DNA of 64,000 nucleotides, from NCBI RefSeq assembly GCF_964340395.1, contig NC_135563.1, positions 20,411,651 through 20,475,650 of the forward strand, in the 5' to 3' direction. The stretch comes from Glandiceps talaboti. Taxonomy: Eukaryota; Hemichordata; Enteropneusta; Spengelidae. Both the position numbers and the translations under genes were made by a program. The notes under the pieces are model-generated. The model was not told where the DNA came from, did no database searches, and saw only the letters and a program-made list of their open reading frames with translations. This document shows, piece by piece, positions 24,908-38,900 of the stretch. Within the stretch, counting starts at the first letter, position 1; every line of letters begins with the position of its first letter.

Positions 24908-27900
24908 ATGTCTGTATGTATGTATGTATGTATGTATGTATGTATGTATGTATGTATGTATGTACCACCCTCTCCCTGTTCAATTTCCGAAGGTGCAATT
25001 ATTCAAGAATCAAAACTTACCATTTGGAGCGATTATCCAGTCACTCCAACCCACTTTCTGAAAGTCCACGTAGAATTCATATAATTGACATTTCTTAGCT
25101 TTTCCTTTATTGCTTCTTCTGTTAACTGATGATGATCGTTTTTGTCTCCTTCTGCCTTCTCTGTGAATTTCTATATCCTGCACCCCCGTATCTTCACTTC
25201 CGTGTAGTCCCATGTACACAGGCGTTATTATATCGTTGTGTTTTATGGCAGTGTCGTTGAGGTATAAAATCAAAAGCGGAGTCCTTTCACGACGTTTACT
25301 TGGATTTTTTAATACTTTAAGTTCATACTCCTCACTTTCTTCGTCAAATTCAAACTCAACAGTTGTGTTCTCAAAGGAAGCCGCTCCGAGGCCCAAGAAC
25401 GGACTGACCTCGTTCTCAAGCCTATGATTGCCCATGACGTCTCCATGGTGAGGGAGAAAACTTTGAGTGACGTCAAATACGAGCCACCCTTTATTATTTG
25501 ACTTAATCGTTCTCTTCTCTATAAATCTCATTTCTCGACCCAAGTCTGATTCTATCACTCTATACAGATTTACATCCGTCGATTCCCAACTCGTAATATC
25601 GGCTCCATCTTTCTTTTTATAAATATGTAGCTCGGCTGTCAGAATTGTCTCTCTTGGCAGCAATCCATGTAAATCGAACACAAAACCATTTTCCTGGCCT
25701 CTCCCTGTAAAACATCGTACAAAAGCAATCAATTAGGTGAGAACCACTCAAGAACATATCGAGTGAAGTGATGTGTAACGTATCTTCCTACTTACTGACA
25801 GGCTAGAAGTAGAAACGGGTGATTCACAGACAAACTTTAACGTTATCAGGTTAAACGTCAAAAAGTACAAAATCAATGGATTAATGTGACAGACAGTTGA
25901 AAAGTTTGATTTCACTGCAATACTACTAATAAAGCTTTACATTCTCAAGTCATGCGCAAATGATACAACACGATGTTCTGTTAATCTAAGGAACGTGACA
26001 CTATTCCAATACAAGAAATCTGTACGTGTTTCTAACTGATCTATTTCATTCCATAAATTTGTTTAGTTGTTTGTATAGTACCTTTATCTGTACAGAGTTT
26101 TAAAATAAGTACACCCTGTAAAAGTAGGCACTGTGATAATATTGAGAATCGGTAACAACAATTATTACATTGAGATTCACCATGCTGCGATTGCACTTTG
26201 TGGTGAACCGTTGATAAAGACTATCAGACAACATCACGTGTGAACCAATGGTTGTCATTGCAAGTATAGTATACCACAATATGGATACTTAGTTCATATA
26301 GTTTTACATGAGACAGGAGACAGGGAACTAGACTTAAATCACATGATATATTAAATTCAACATTACAAAGTTGTATTTGATTAAAACTTTAATAAATGGA
26401 TGACCAACGTGATGAAGGGACACGTGTCAGATCGATTGTTCCTTTTTTAAAATAGGAATATCATGAAAATCGCCACGTTAAATACAAAGCCTTGATTTTA
26501 AAGAGTTGTATACGATACTTTTCATTTTCTTGTTAAACTATTCTCAGCTGACGTCAATTGGACCACACAAGAAAGTAGAGGATCTAGTTCGACTTTTGAC
26601 CGGATTTAATGTATTTTGTTTTATATCTGACGTCAGTAGTAGGTAGGACCAGAAAAGACATAAACACATCTCCATATTCTATTGCATAGTACACATTTAG
26701 GAATAATGTACCACGTGACCAATTTCGCTTAAAATTAAAGTTCTAAACATCTCCCCAAACTTTGCCATATGAAAGATTATTCTTGGTCTTTGAAATAATA
26801 AAAGAAATATGGAGGTTCGTGGTCTTATTTTCAAGGAACTCGTCAATTTCCCGTGATGGTATTCGGCGGCCATATTGGATTCTAAAATGGCAAAGTAACA
26901 ACAGAAGTTTAAAACTTTGTATTTCCGATGCACATACTACATTTTAGTGGTATTTAACTAAAATGATGTCAATCTGCAACTATTAGTTTACATCTCAAAT
27001 TGTACGAATACAAAGTAATATCTAATTTAAGTGGTGGTGGTGGTGGTGGTGGTGGTGGTGGTGGTGGTGGTGGTGGTGGTTATAAATTTCATTAGAACAA
27101 TTTGTATGTAAATCTCTTCTCAGTTTTTAATTAAACTACATCTCAGATCGGTACATTGCAGGTCATATGAAAATCACCAATCACTTAATTATTCTTCCCC
27201 CAAAGTTTTGTTCGTTGTCAAAATTGCAAAGATTAACTTTTAGTGTGGGTAAAAGATGTTATATCGGTTTGTCATCCCACTTTTCTCTATGTTACTATAT
27301 CATAACATTTTTAAAGCGTGTATTTTATTTTGAACAAATGGATACAACATTTTCAAATCCTAGATACGGTAAAAAAATAATCTATTTTTTCATTGACTAT
27401 AGTACATATTGATATTCTACATTCGTGCACATGGATAGTGTTGTGTTTTTAAAATATCATTTTTATCTCGTCAAATTTGATTTGAACAAAACTCACAGAC
27501 TAGATGTGGCGATTTAGTTGCTTCGATTATTTTCTCTACTTGAATATTATCAATTCTTTTTTAATTTTAATTTGAGATCAATTCACCGTTGAAGGTAATC
27601 GGTACAAAAGTAGAGAAGCGACAAAAGTTACACGAGGAAGGTACGACCTTCCATTTACACAAAACAAACTAATTAATTTCGAACAGAAAAGTAGTGGCTA
27701 AATGTCCCGGATATGTTAGGCGCTATTATATTGAAACTTAAGAAAATAGAACAACTACTGTTTTCTAGCTATTCCCACACTTTTTAATATAACTAATCCA
27801 CTGTCTTAAAGTCTGTCCTTCATTCGACAACTTTCTGTAGCTTTAATGAGGAAACTTGTATACATGCATATCGCATATATCGTATCGTGAGCCACTTCAA

Positions 27901-30900
27901 CTCTACAGGATTTGAATCATCGAATTTATGTATTTGTATACAAGGTCATTGGATTTTATTCCCCAATATTTTTTTCTTTATTTAGCAAAGGGGAATGCGA
28001 GTAACCTAGGGGGCCTTGTCACTTCGAGTCGAAGACGAGAGATGATAAAATCCTTTAATAGGTCAGAACTTTTCCCGCTGAATGAAGACAAATTTTGGAG
28101 AATAATATACATGGATTTTGGAGAATAACATACATTCGCAACCATAATTCATGAAGATTTGGGGAAAAGTAATGGCGACTTTTGAAAGTTTGACCAATCC
28201 CACCTACAATCATACTTCGAACACTACACAGTGCGGATATCGCAGAGGTAGAGGCGCGTGATGACACGGAATAACCAAGGTATAAACCCCATAGTTTTTG
28301 TTCCAGCCCGTTTAACTTGAGTTACGTATGGTATAATATGTAGTCAAGCCGTGGTTTTACGAAAGAGTAGATTTCTTATAACATGTTGGGTGTAAAAGTT
28401 AAACTAAGGAGGCGTCTTTCAATGGTGTATTTTAATGTCGACATCCGACCAAATGTCTCTTTGTGTTTACGATTGCCATCGTCAAAGATATTGGTACTAG
28501 TGAATAAGTTTATGTCATAATCAACCGGGAAAGAAGATAAAATGTTTGACAAGGATTATAATTATCGAGAATAAAGAGAACAATTGTCGATGACGTGAAC
28601 GGCATGTAATTGATTGTTGTCTAGAATATCAACATAACAAAATAGTGAAGTGTTATCAAGCAATAATTGCAATCCAGTTCTGTTCATAATATCATATGAA
28701 ATATTAATAACATGACAAATGTGTCACCTTAAATTTTGACATTCAACAACACAATTCACGCTCACGTACAGACACATCAACACCAGACCATGATTTGTGT
28801 AAAGTTTGAATGAGTTTAAGCATGTTAAATGGCAAAAGATGCGGCTGTACACACACATCGTCACAGACCAATATTCGACTACATCCTCCAACCCCGATTA
28901 CCCCCCCCCCCCCACCTTACAATATCAACCCCATTCTAACCTACGTAATTTAGGAATAAATGAATCACAAATTCACAAATAAACCAATTCAGGAAGAAAT
29001 TGCTGGATGATATATAACAACTACAAGTATTAGACCTTTAACGAATGCCATTGAGAAAAACGCGCTTTTACATGTAATACGTACATACCCAACCTCACGC
29101 GGTCGCCCCATACACAACACAGTCACGGTTATGCCCACTATAGAGTACACTGAAACCTGCTATACCTGTCCCGATAACAGCTAAAATAACACAGCACTAC
29201 ACTACTACACCGAAACAATTCAAGGCTCTGTCTGAAACGAAAACAACAACATGGCCCCACCTCTATCCTAACACCTATTTCCATGTGAAAGGGTAGGCAC
29301 AAAATATTGTCCCAAATAGTATACCCAAACACTTAGTTATACAATCGGGTTTTTTTTACAGAAATAAACTTAAAACTACGCCGGGGTGTTATTCCTTTTA
29401 AGTTCGATACCAGTTAAAGTGACAGCAAATCCATCTTTAAGACGTCTTTTGAAAAAAAAAAAGATTTTTGACGTGCATTGGGACGTAAAGATGTTGTTTT
29501 TATATTTCCGTAAGTATTTGTATTAGCCGATCTCTGCACACCTTATCAAAATAATTAATTTGTTTTTTAAGTGAAGGCATGTCGGTCCCTAACCGTCGAA
29601 ATTATGAACAGTTGAAAATAATGCTTAGTCTTTGCTGCTAAAATAAACGTTGTTATTAGCAAATGTTGAAAAGTTTAAAGTGATGCCGTTCTGTGTGTCT
29701 TTCTTCAAGTTTTAAGATGGCAATTGTTGAAAACAGCGGGTTCTGTGTGAAGATTTAGAGGATATTTTTGTCAGATTTTATTCCGAATTAGGAAAAACAA
29801 TAACATGTATTGTTACTGTTATAGTTTCTTAATATACGATGGAAGTCTTTTATACGTCTAGTATCATCGAATGTTGACCAATACAAGTTTGCAAATGGAT
29901 TTCGAAGAAATCTGAAGAAAGGGTTCACTAAGAGCAAACTTTTTTTGAGGTGTCTAAAAATAGTAGATTAGGGTAGGGAACTGTTTGACGTTGACATAAT
30001 GCATGCAAATTAGCCAAAATGTGGGTGTGTTTGATGCAAAAGATACACAATCTATATAGAGGTATAAATAGGTTGCTGACCGACAACTAACTTATACATC
30101 ATTTAGCGGGGATGCACGAACTCAATAACACAAAGGGGAGCAACTTTGCACTTTGGGTCGGCCCATTACCGTCTTTACGGAAGAATGGAAAGAATTAATA
30201 ATGTAGAACTAACAATCAATAAAATATGGGGACCCAAAATTTGAGTAAACAAACGAGTGTGAGAATCGTGGAAAAAACACAAACATCAGAAAGACTCTAA
30301 ATGTAGACCAAATTTGGGAAGCAAATATGAGTAACATAACCTCTATGTATGCAATTATTCTGTTCATTTTCTACCATTGGTATCTCAACGTTCATTCCTG
30401 TTTACGTCGTATCGTCGAAAATTTTATATTTTAAATTTTAAAAGAAGTGGAAATCTTGGACTTCTTCCCCAAAACTATAGTGTATCATCACGCATTTCGT
30501 TACATGAACACCAGGTATTCGTGTAGCTGTGGATATTTGATGCAAATGCGATAGACAAATTACAAAACGTGATCGTCAATGAAAAACGAGTTTGTTATAT
30601 CAGTTGTCCAAACGAAGCTGATCGTAAATTAAAGTTTTTACAACTTTGTCTGTTGGGGTCAAAACTCGTTTACCAAACATAAACGTGTGATGGTTATAAA
30701 TGAGATCACAGACCGTAGACCGACTACGAGTCGATGAATACCTTCTCGTTTCGTTGTCTCTCCGACTTGCAGAAAGGACTTTTTGTTATACATGAGAAAA
30801 GGCTGGGAAGTGCATCGACAAAACACGTGCTCCCAAAGGGCCAAGATGTCATTGCACGGGCCTAGTGATAGTTTTGATAAGTCTGCAAAGAGTCCTTTAT

Positions 30901-33900
30901 CTTTTCGCCAAAATCGTTATGCAAGACGACCTTCGCTTTTTTTTTCTTATAGATAAGGATTGTACATGGTATAAACCCTTCCACCGGAACAGAAACACGA
31001 GACGAACGTTTGTCTATTTTGGGACGTCTTCGCGGGAGTCGCTAACCGTATGGACGCAAAAACAAATATTTACTTCTATCAAATATTTCCGACAAGTGTT
31101 ACACTTTCCTGGCTGAGTGCTCATCAAATGTAGTAGGGCTATAAGTAGAGGTGTCAGCTTTACGGAAACAATGCCACGGCAGACGTCCAAGAGAAGAATA
31201 TACATACATTAAGGTGTATTCTGTACTATTTGAAAAAGCTCACTTTCACAACTCGAGACGGAGAATCATTGAATGCATCGAAATACGAGTCTCTCTTTCC
31301 CCGAGGGAAGACCACCCTCGTGAGTGTTTCGATCTTGAAAATCTTTAAATACCTTCAGGGGTTTATGCAAAATGTTGAAATGTTGCATAAGATACTTAAA
31401 GGATAACATACGTATTTATCGAGATGACATGTCAAGATATTCAATGAACTTCTTTGCAATGTCAATTGGCTTGACCCTTAACCTTTGCCATGCAATTTCG
31501 AATTCTTATTTTCAATTTTAGTCAACGTTCTAAGTTCTGATTAGCATACAGATTTACCCATAAATTGTCAAACCATCAACCCTGAACAGAAATAAAGATG
31601 ACAGAACGCAATACTCAAATTGCAATTTGTCGGATTTCAAATCTGATGAGATACAACATTTCTACATAATAGTATTACTATACATTAACCACTGTCTATT
31701 CAATCCTTCGAGAAAACCCGTCTTAATGTCTTTAGTGGCATATTTTTTCTTTGAAAGGCTAGCTTAAGTAAACTTGTGTATATTTCTTCAGTACTACACA
31801 GTGATTTGTTGAGTGTGTTACGGTGGTGCCACGAATGGTCTTTAGCCAACAGCATTATTCCTATTTTACGTCTCGGCGTTGCAGACGTCGACAGTTGACT
31901 AATGATACTCAAATAGAAATCAGCCATGGTTTGTCCTTGTGGGCAACCGTAACGTTATTAAATGTGTTAATCTTCAATCACAAGAAAGAAGGGAGATTTT
32001 AGCAAAGACAAATTAATCTGGATTTAACTTGTAAGAAATAAGATTTGTGTTGGCGTGTTTGCTTTGACAAGACAAGACAAAACCAGCTGACACAGTGTCC
32101 TCCTATTCGCTACAACTGATCTAAATTTGGGACAAAAATCGCCTTACGTTACGTTATCTCGAGCAGGAATTATTGACAGTGGATCGGGAACACGCGTAAA
32201 CATAAACCCAAATGAGCGGAAAGGGAAAGTTCTCCTACGCATTCGTACACCTGTATAAATAGCCACACAAAATAGGGATGATGTCATCAGATTGTCTGAA
32301 GTGGAATTCATATATGTAAAAGAGAACTAACAAGTGATGGCGACGTTGTCACGGCAACAAGAGGTAAAGAAGAATCGGATATCGGATATTCCTTGATTTT
32401 ACTATATTTAGAAATTGACCGATGTTTGAGATCGTCATAGCGTTTGAGATTGGTGGGAGTCTCTCTTCATATATTTACAGTAAAGAAAATATGTATATTA
32501 GAATATTTTCTGTCTTGCCATCATCAACAATACAGATGAATTTAAATGCAATATACACATGTAAACAAATACGCTAATGGCAAATAAGTAAATGAACGTA
32601 AACAATTCGTGGTGGTGTTTAACGTGGACTACAAATGTAAAACAAATAAATGAAATTTACATTTTGGGATGACACTAAATATAACACAAGTAAACCAAAT
32701 AATCGGTCTAAATAGAGTCAGAATTTAAATGGTAAACGTTTGGACAAACAAAAACATGTAAACATATAGCTTAAACTGGCATTGACCTCCTGAAAATACA
32801 AGCAGCCTGGCTCAAGGGTATATCAATATTTGGATAGCGTTCTCAACATCTGATTTCCAAGCAGAAGAGATCTAGATATTACTACTACACTGGCTCTCTT
32901 CCAATGTCATCCCATTTGCCATAACATTTTCTGGCATTCCAAGGATTTCGGTTTCCTGTGTATGGTCTCTGGGGATATGGACAAGTATGATTAATAATAC
33001 TAATCTATCAGTAGCGGTGAGTCAGTCAGCTTCCATAACCCAACGACACATTTACATTTCAAATATTTTCGTTCTCGGATGATGAAGCCGCAGCGCTCAA
33101 GATGTAAAATTTCCATACGTTTTTAGTGGCGTGTCATTGACTTGAAAGTCATACTGTGAAAATGTGGCACTAAAGGAAGAAACCGTGACTTTAATTACGT
33201 CTCGGCGATCAAGATCGATGTCGGAGACGAGTTTTAAGGAGAAAGGTGTCAAACGTATTTCATTGCACCAAAAATATACAGTTACCCGGATATACAGAGA
33301 TCGTATTGACCTACGCAAAGCAAACAACTGAGAACTTGCAAGTGACGTCTGCGTGATGGGAAATAGATACATGATAATGCGTAGAATAGAATACACTGTT
33401 ACAACGATGTATTTCCGATAATTATCTCATTATTTACAGTACAAATATTCAAATACAATGCTTAGTAAATTTACATGTATTTGGCTCGCCAACGCAAACT
33501 CAATCGCGTTATATACCTCGACTTCTGCTTAGCCCATTATCGAATGAGGCCACATTGAAGACATAAGTAAAATAATTAGCAAGGTTATTTCGACGGTGCG
33601 TAAGTGAAAAGACAAACAAAGCGCTCCGAACCAGTCACCCTAACCACGACTGGGCTATCGCATTACGTTCCCGCAGCTTTTACAGTCTGACTCAAGCATA
33701 ATATTTTTCTATTGAATTGGACCATAAAATGAGTTTGGTGCAACCAGGCTATCGGATTCACACATAATGACAAAATAATCAGACAAATATAAACACGGGC
33801 GGAGCACCGTGTTTTTCACTTCGATTAGGATGAAAACGTTTCCTTTCTCGTGCTTAGAAAAAAAAACACGTCACAGATGTCTAGAACATCTTGGTGTGAA

Positions 33901-35927
33901 ATGAACATTGCAAGAGCAACGGTAACCAGAGATTTCAATGGAATGAACACCATTCAAGATGCCACGGTAAAGAATTTTTATGGAAAAATACGCGTGGTGG
34001 ATGTATCATGTTTATGCAGCCACATGCTTGTCACCCCCTAGGCCATATCCTGTGTCGTTATTATTTTTATTTTGCATCCCAAACGTCCTTCGGCTGCCAC
34101 TATTCATCTTGGTCGTCGACAGCTAATACGCCGATGACCGTTTTCGGAGTTGAAAGCTGGATGATAATTGATGGAGAACATAAAGACATGCGATCTAAAA
34201 GTTGCAAAAGCAACATTTTCGAAATAACTCAATGTCTCTGCGTCTCCATGCATGAAATGTTTGAGCCCACCCATGCAAGCTGTGGGTTTTAGTCATCATG
34301 AAAAATGGTGCTGTTTTACCCTAAGACATAATTCGACCGTGCACTCCCTCCGAATATCCTTACATTCAAGTTCATGTACATGTACATGTTTAAGGACCTG
34401 AACATGCGACGAGATTAGGGTTACAAGTTGATGTCGAAATATATAACAAATGTGACACTTTTCTTGAGATGTGAGTTTATCCAACTAGTGCTACTGCTTG
34501 GTTGGTTTTCTCTCGTCTCTTTCTACGTTTCCGATTCGATGAGACAAAAGTAGCACTTAAGATATGCACTCCAAAGAACAGTAATTCTCTCCCATATAGT
34601 TAAGTACATACTTAATGAGGCATATTTTTGTAATGCTATTATCCCAAACCCTTGCTATACTAGTCGAAGAAATTGGCGAGTGTTCGTTCCTCGTGTGTCT
34701 CCGACACACAACTGCTGAAGCATTGCAACGCAGGCTACTGGAACGACAAATGTATATGACGGCCTTGGTAAGAGAAAGTAATGAATATGTATACATGTCG
34801 GCCAGCAGTTGAATCATGGCGCTTACAGACAATGGTCAAATCACACCAAGAGACATAGTCGTAAAGTAGTACATAATAAATATACGGCGAAGAGACAGTC
34901 TTTCGAAGGAAGAGAATTGCTCGTCTCGTGCGACAAACATACCGGTATAGACACTGTCTATCGCAACAGGGAGCCACTTGACCCTACTTAACTACAAACT
35001 CTTGTCACTATTATTGTGTGTGAAGAAGCCAAACAACTTCAGCAATTATCAGTGAATTGTCGATTCAATACTACAGTACTGTATTAGACTAGGCTATATG
35101 TCTATCGATAGCTTGCACTGGCGTAAACTCTTAACGTCGATCAAATTGTCAGTGTGTATGAATTTGTCTTAGGAATGATGTTAACGAGAGCTATACATGA
35201 AGTCTGCCATTCGATCTATAAAACTTGAGACGTGGTCGTGTTTTCATTTACTTCATCAAAGGTTACATAGAGTTGGACGTGTGTGACACACAAAAGAGTG
35301 CCTCCTTCCAGCACGATGATTGATCAACCTTTAACACACAACCAAATGTTAGGTTTCTGTAAACATCTTTAGGGCGTATCAAAGGGACAAAATAAACAGG
35401 GATGCCAAGGGATTCTCTCATCGGTGTGAGCAGACTAGACAAAATCACTTTAGCGGAACAACTCACACCGTAATACCGCAGGCTACCTATCTAGTCTGAA
35501 TGTTAATAGTCGCCTGTATTTACCATTTTAAAGATATTTGTAAAAAGAAAAAGAAAGAAATTTGGGTTATGTCTTACTCACCCGTATCTAAGAAACTCCT
35601 CACGGTATTGGCTTTTCGGCCTGTTTTTGTTTCATGTTGACTTTTCTCTTTCCCAGCAAGGTTCTGATAAAGTTCGAGCATGAACGGAGGTGTTTCAAAC
35701 TGTTTTCGACTATGCCTTGGTACTTCTCTCAACCCGAACACATCGAGCAGTTTGGTCTCTAACACATCCCCTCTGCGCTCTCTCTTTTTCATGCTGTGTA
35801 GTTCTCCAAAGTTAGTGGCCGAACCTTTGCGATGTTTCCAAGATTTCGTTTTGACTGGAACGCCCAGAATGGTGGACAATAAAAAGAGTAAGAGCAATCC
35901 AAAAATAATGCCCAAATTCAGATTCAT
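24308..35927 (-). CDS. BMP-class TGF-beta ligand, 3 exons, 426 aa
   Basis: Secreted dimeric growth-factor precursor that would signal through type I/II serine-threonine kinase receptors and Smads. Exons (minus strand): 35927-35582, 25704-25021, 24558-24308; junction phases agree and introns are GT..AG. Residues 1-22 are a hydrophobic signal peptide. The propeptide has MLELYQNL (about 83-90) and ANTVRSF (about 106-112), as in BMP2/4, and GWLVFDVT (188-195), as in BMP5-8. The furin site RQKR ends at 305, leaving a 121-aa mature chain with seven cysteines (321, 350, 354, 390, 391, 423, 425), including the interchain one, and an NAT glycosylation sequon at 363. The ATG has a CCGCC context. CPFPL, CCVP, LYLD and VVLK are BMP2/4-like, GYYANFC recalls Vg1/GDF1/3, and the CGCH terminus recalls BMP5-8. 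The subfamily is therefore unresolved and no symbol is given. It is not GDF8/11, whose mature domain has nine cysteines. Confidence 0.96.
24661..24963. repeat. Simple repeats filling BMP intron 2
   Basis: (CAGA)n at 24661-24719, (TCTG)n at 24831-24868, then (TCTA)n, then (TATG)n to 24963. These occupy much of the 462-bp intron. The CAGA and TCTG blocks are reverse complements of each other. Confidence 0.97.
27031..27080 (+). repeat. (GGT)n microsatellite in BMP intron 1
   Basis: About 16 uninterrupted GGT units; the BMP transcript strand reads (ACC)n. Confidence 0.97.
27950..28312. mobile_element. MITE family A, copy 1
   Basis: The left end reads TTATTCCCCAATATTTTT, and a later segment (near 28082-28108) reads inversely GAATGAAGACAAATTTTGGAGAATAA. 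Similarity to copy 3 (55866-56195) continues beyond this inverted repeat to about 28312, sharing GGGGAAA, ACTTCGAACA and GTTCCAGCC-type blocks. The real element is therefore longer than the inverted repeat alone. Non-coding. Confidence 0.7.
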
Positions 35928-38900
35928 GGCGGAAGAACTCTTTCTTTCACTCGGGGTTACTAAGTAACTTAAGAATTCACGTTACGTCGACACTACACAA
36001 GAACCAGTAGTTTCTGTAAGGTGTGGTGACTGTTACGCTGTGTAACTTCAGGTGCCCGGTGTTTAGGTCGGTACAATCAGACATCACATAGCACATGATT
36101 ATTAGGGTTTATACCATTCACATTACGCCCGGCTGCCAGCTGACGGACATACTCATTTTCACTTGCAAACCTACACAGGGAAGTGACAATCACACAAAAC
36201 AGATAGGCAGTCGAAGATGCTTTTGACAACCTGAGTTCCTGTGAGTAAAAATAGAGCTACTCCCACGCTTTCTTCTCTTTTTAAAGCTTTCCTTCCAAAT
36301 TATGTACTTTCGTCGTCACGAGAACGCCAAATGTTTACACAGACCAGACTATCGTCTTCAGCAGCTATCTTCGTCTCTTGTTCACCAATGCAGCGACGTT
36401 CAGTGAAATGGAGTGAAATTAAGTTGACTGCTGTCTCTACAAAAGAGTTCACCCATATACAGACACCTCAGGCTGTAACTTTAGTGCTTTTTGCGACAGA
36501 TCCTGTCGCCAAAATACCAATGATCTGACTTGTGTTGTACGACGAGAGGTGGGGAATGTTGGTCCAATCGCCTCCCTCCGGCCTCCTGCTGCACTTCCTA
36601 TCTCTCGCAGTGAAAGTGGATGAATACCTAAGGAGGGAAGAAAATTGCCAATTGTAACACGTTAATGCTTCATGTTTTGTCTAGCTGGAGCTCGCTTTCA
36701 TGGCTACTTTTAGTCAGGTTCATTATACCGTTTCATGCGTGCATTCCTCAGTTGTTTTCAAACTCGAGTCGGGAATTTCTTTTGGTGACTGCTCGTTTAA
36801 CGGTATGCAAATTGGTGACGACTCTTGGGTCGCCTTCATTATCGGATTAAAGAAAGTTTAATGAGAGGGCAGGGCATGTCTCAGATTCAACCCGAAGATG
36901 CCTCGCTGTCGACGACTTTTGAGGCGCGGGTTGAAATTACGTGTCGAAAGTTAATGGAGTGACAGTCACTGTGGCACCCACGAAAGTGAAAGTTTCTCGC
37001 CCTGTTGTAAAATTTCTTTCAAGGTGCGGCTTAGAATAAAGACTTCTAACTGCAGCGATAAATAGGAAATTAGCAAGAGTGATGACGACTAATTTAGTTA
37101 CCACTTCAACAATCGTTCGTGCTAAGATCCTAAAGTTAGATTTGCCAAGATATGTCCCGTCTTTTGTTGGTGTTTTCGTCACCCTATCTAACCTAATTTC
37201 AAAAAATAGCAAACGATATCCCCTCTTTTTGGTGTTATTTAAGCACGTGATATTCTCAATTACCAAATTACATCCAACGCTTTGACAGATATCGTGCGTA
37301 AACGTAATGCCAGTTTCTTGGGCATCCGCATCCGATCGCGGATACCATACAAGTGCTCGCCAGTTGTTCAATGAGTGAAACGCCAGTATTTCTAGCAGAG
37401 GTTCCGTTGGTCTTTTGTGATGTGGACAATGGAAAAATCACCAAGCCCACTTGAGACTGCTTAACCCTTCCTCTAAGTGTTCTTCAAGTTGTGTATGACG
37501 AGGTGGTACTTTGTCATGTAGAGTATACGGGTGTAAACAACATTTGACCGAAACTGTGATTCGGTCAAAGAACAAACCCAATCACATTGAGGAATTTCAT
37601 GCTTTTAGACTTACTTATTTTAACCGACCCTTTAATTGTATCCTTGCTATATGATAGTCATTGGAACAGAGCTGCTGGTATTAACTTACCTATACCAAGG
37701 TGTACACAGTTTGTTCAATTCTACAGTCGGCTAGAGACCCCTTAGCCCCAACGACTTTTAATGAGGGGGTCAAGCAAGGAAGCTCATATCACAACAAAAC
37801 GTTTTATGAGTACAGTCGAGTGGAACTCCTCTGCAGGTCCACAAAAGAAATTCAATCGAAGGGCATTGTACAACACATAGATTAACATGGTAAAAAGCCC
37901 CAAGTTTCTTTGTACAGATATGTGAACAAAAACGACGCTGTCAATGAGTTTACATAGCGCTATTAGTGGCTTTGTTGTATAGGTTTACATTGCTAATGAA
38001 CGGCTATGGTCCGGCTTCCTCTGCTTTTGTCCTCTTAATCACATTTAAAGGAATATATATACACTTGAAGCAAACGGGGTTTAGTTGGCTTTGACTTTGA
38101 AGGGGACGTTTGATCAATTGAAATCTCATTCGATTGTTTGTAATTTGCTAAGTTCTTAATCAAGTTCCACATGCTGTTTTAGTATGATTGATAGTTAGTG
38201 TGTGTGTTTAACCACAATCCTCTACTCCAGTGCTATTGACCACAACATCCACACAGTAATGTTTTCTCTTCAACTTTTGTCAGTTTCATCGTTGAGTGCA
38301 CTAGAACACCAATTCAACTCTATGAACATTGCAATATGTTTTTGCTTCAAATTCTGTCGGTGAATGCACAAAAACAGCAACGAACAATAATAGTGTCCGT
38401 ACACAATCGACCATACACATTATGTAAGTGCGAAAAAGTGCGACTTAAGAAATACAAATACAAATACAAGTGAAACAATAAAAGATCATCACGACCCCCC
38501 CCCCCCCCACCTCTCCCCATCTATTTTATATCTATACAAATTTGCTGCAACATATTACACGTACTTGATCATGACATCTTGGTTTATACCCAAGGAATCA
38601 ACATAATTTGGTGTGCAACAAGGTTAAGTTTATATTCACAAAATTAAATGTGTGATCGTTCTTTTTTTCGGCGTCTTCGTCACCGATTTCTGCATAACAC
38701 ATCGTTTAATTGGGGGCGGGGGTGGGGTGGATATTAGCAAACGTGTAACAACAAGTTTGTTCTCATTTCATTTTAACACATCATACATGAAAAAGATCAG
38801 ATTGGAATGCGAATATAGTTGATTTATCACTAGTGAAGGTATTGTCTGTTTAACATCAGTATGTTGGACACGCCTATGGAAATCGAAAACAGGGTCTGAA

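Larger units (their letters stand above)
25705..35581 (-). other. BMP-like gene intron 1 (about 9.9 kb)
   Basis: No additional gene was recognised on either strand. It contains a (GGT)n repeat, one copy of an inverted-repeat element (27950-28312) and a 13-C run (28901-28913). Open frames are short and resemble no known protein. Long first introns of BMP genes often hold enhancers, but none can be identified from sequence alone. Confidence 0.6.

Noticed and set aside
25010-25732. A single 240-codon minus-strand gene
   Set aside because: It is exon 2 of the BMP-like gene plus flanking intron sequence; splice sites at 25704 and 25021 define the true ends.
24308-35927. Myostatin/GDF11 identity, tempting because GLS and GLS2 lie near MSTN and GDF11 in human
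   Set aside because: The mature domain has seven cysteines, BMP-type CCVP and VVLK blocks and ends CGCH; GDF8/11 has nine cysteines and different motifs.
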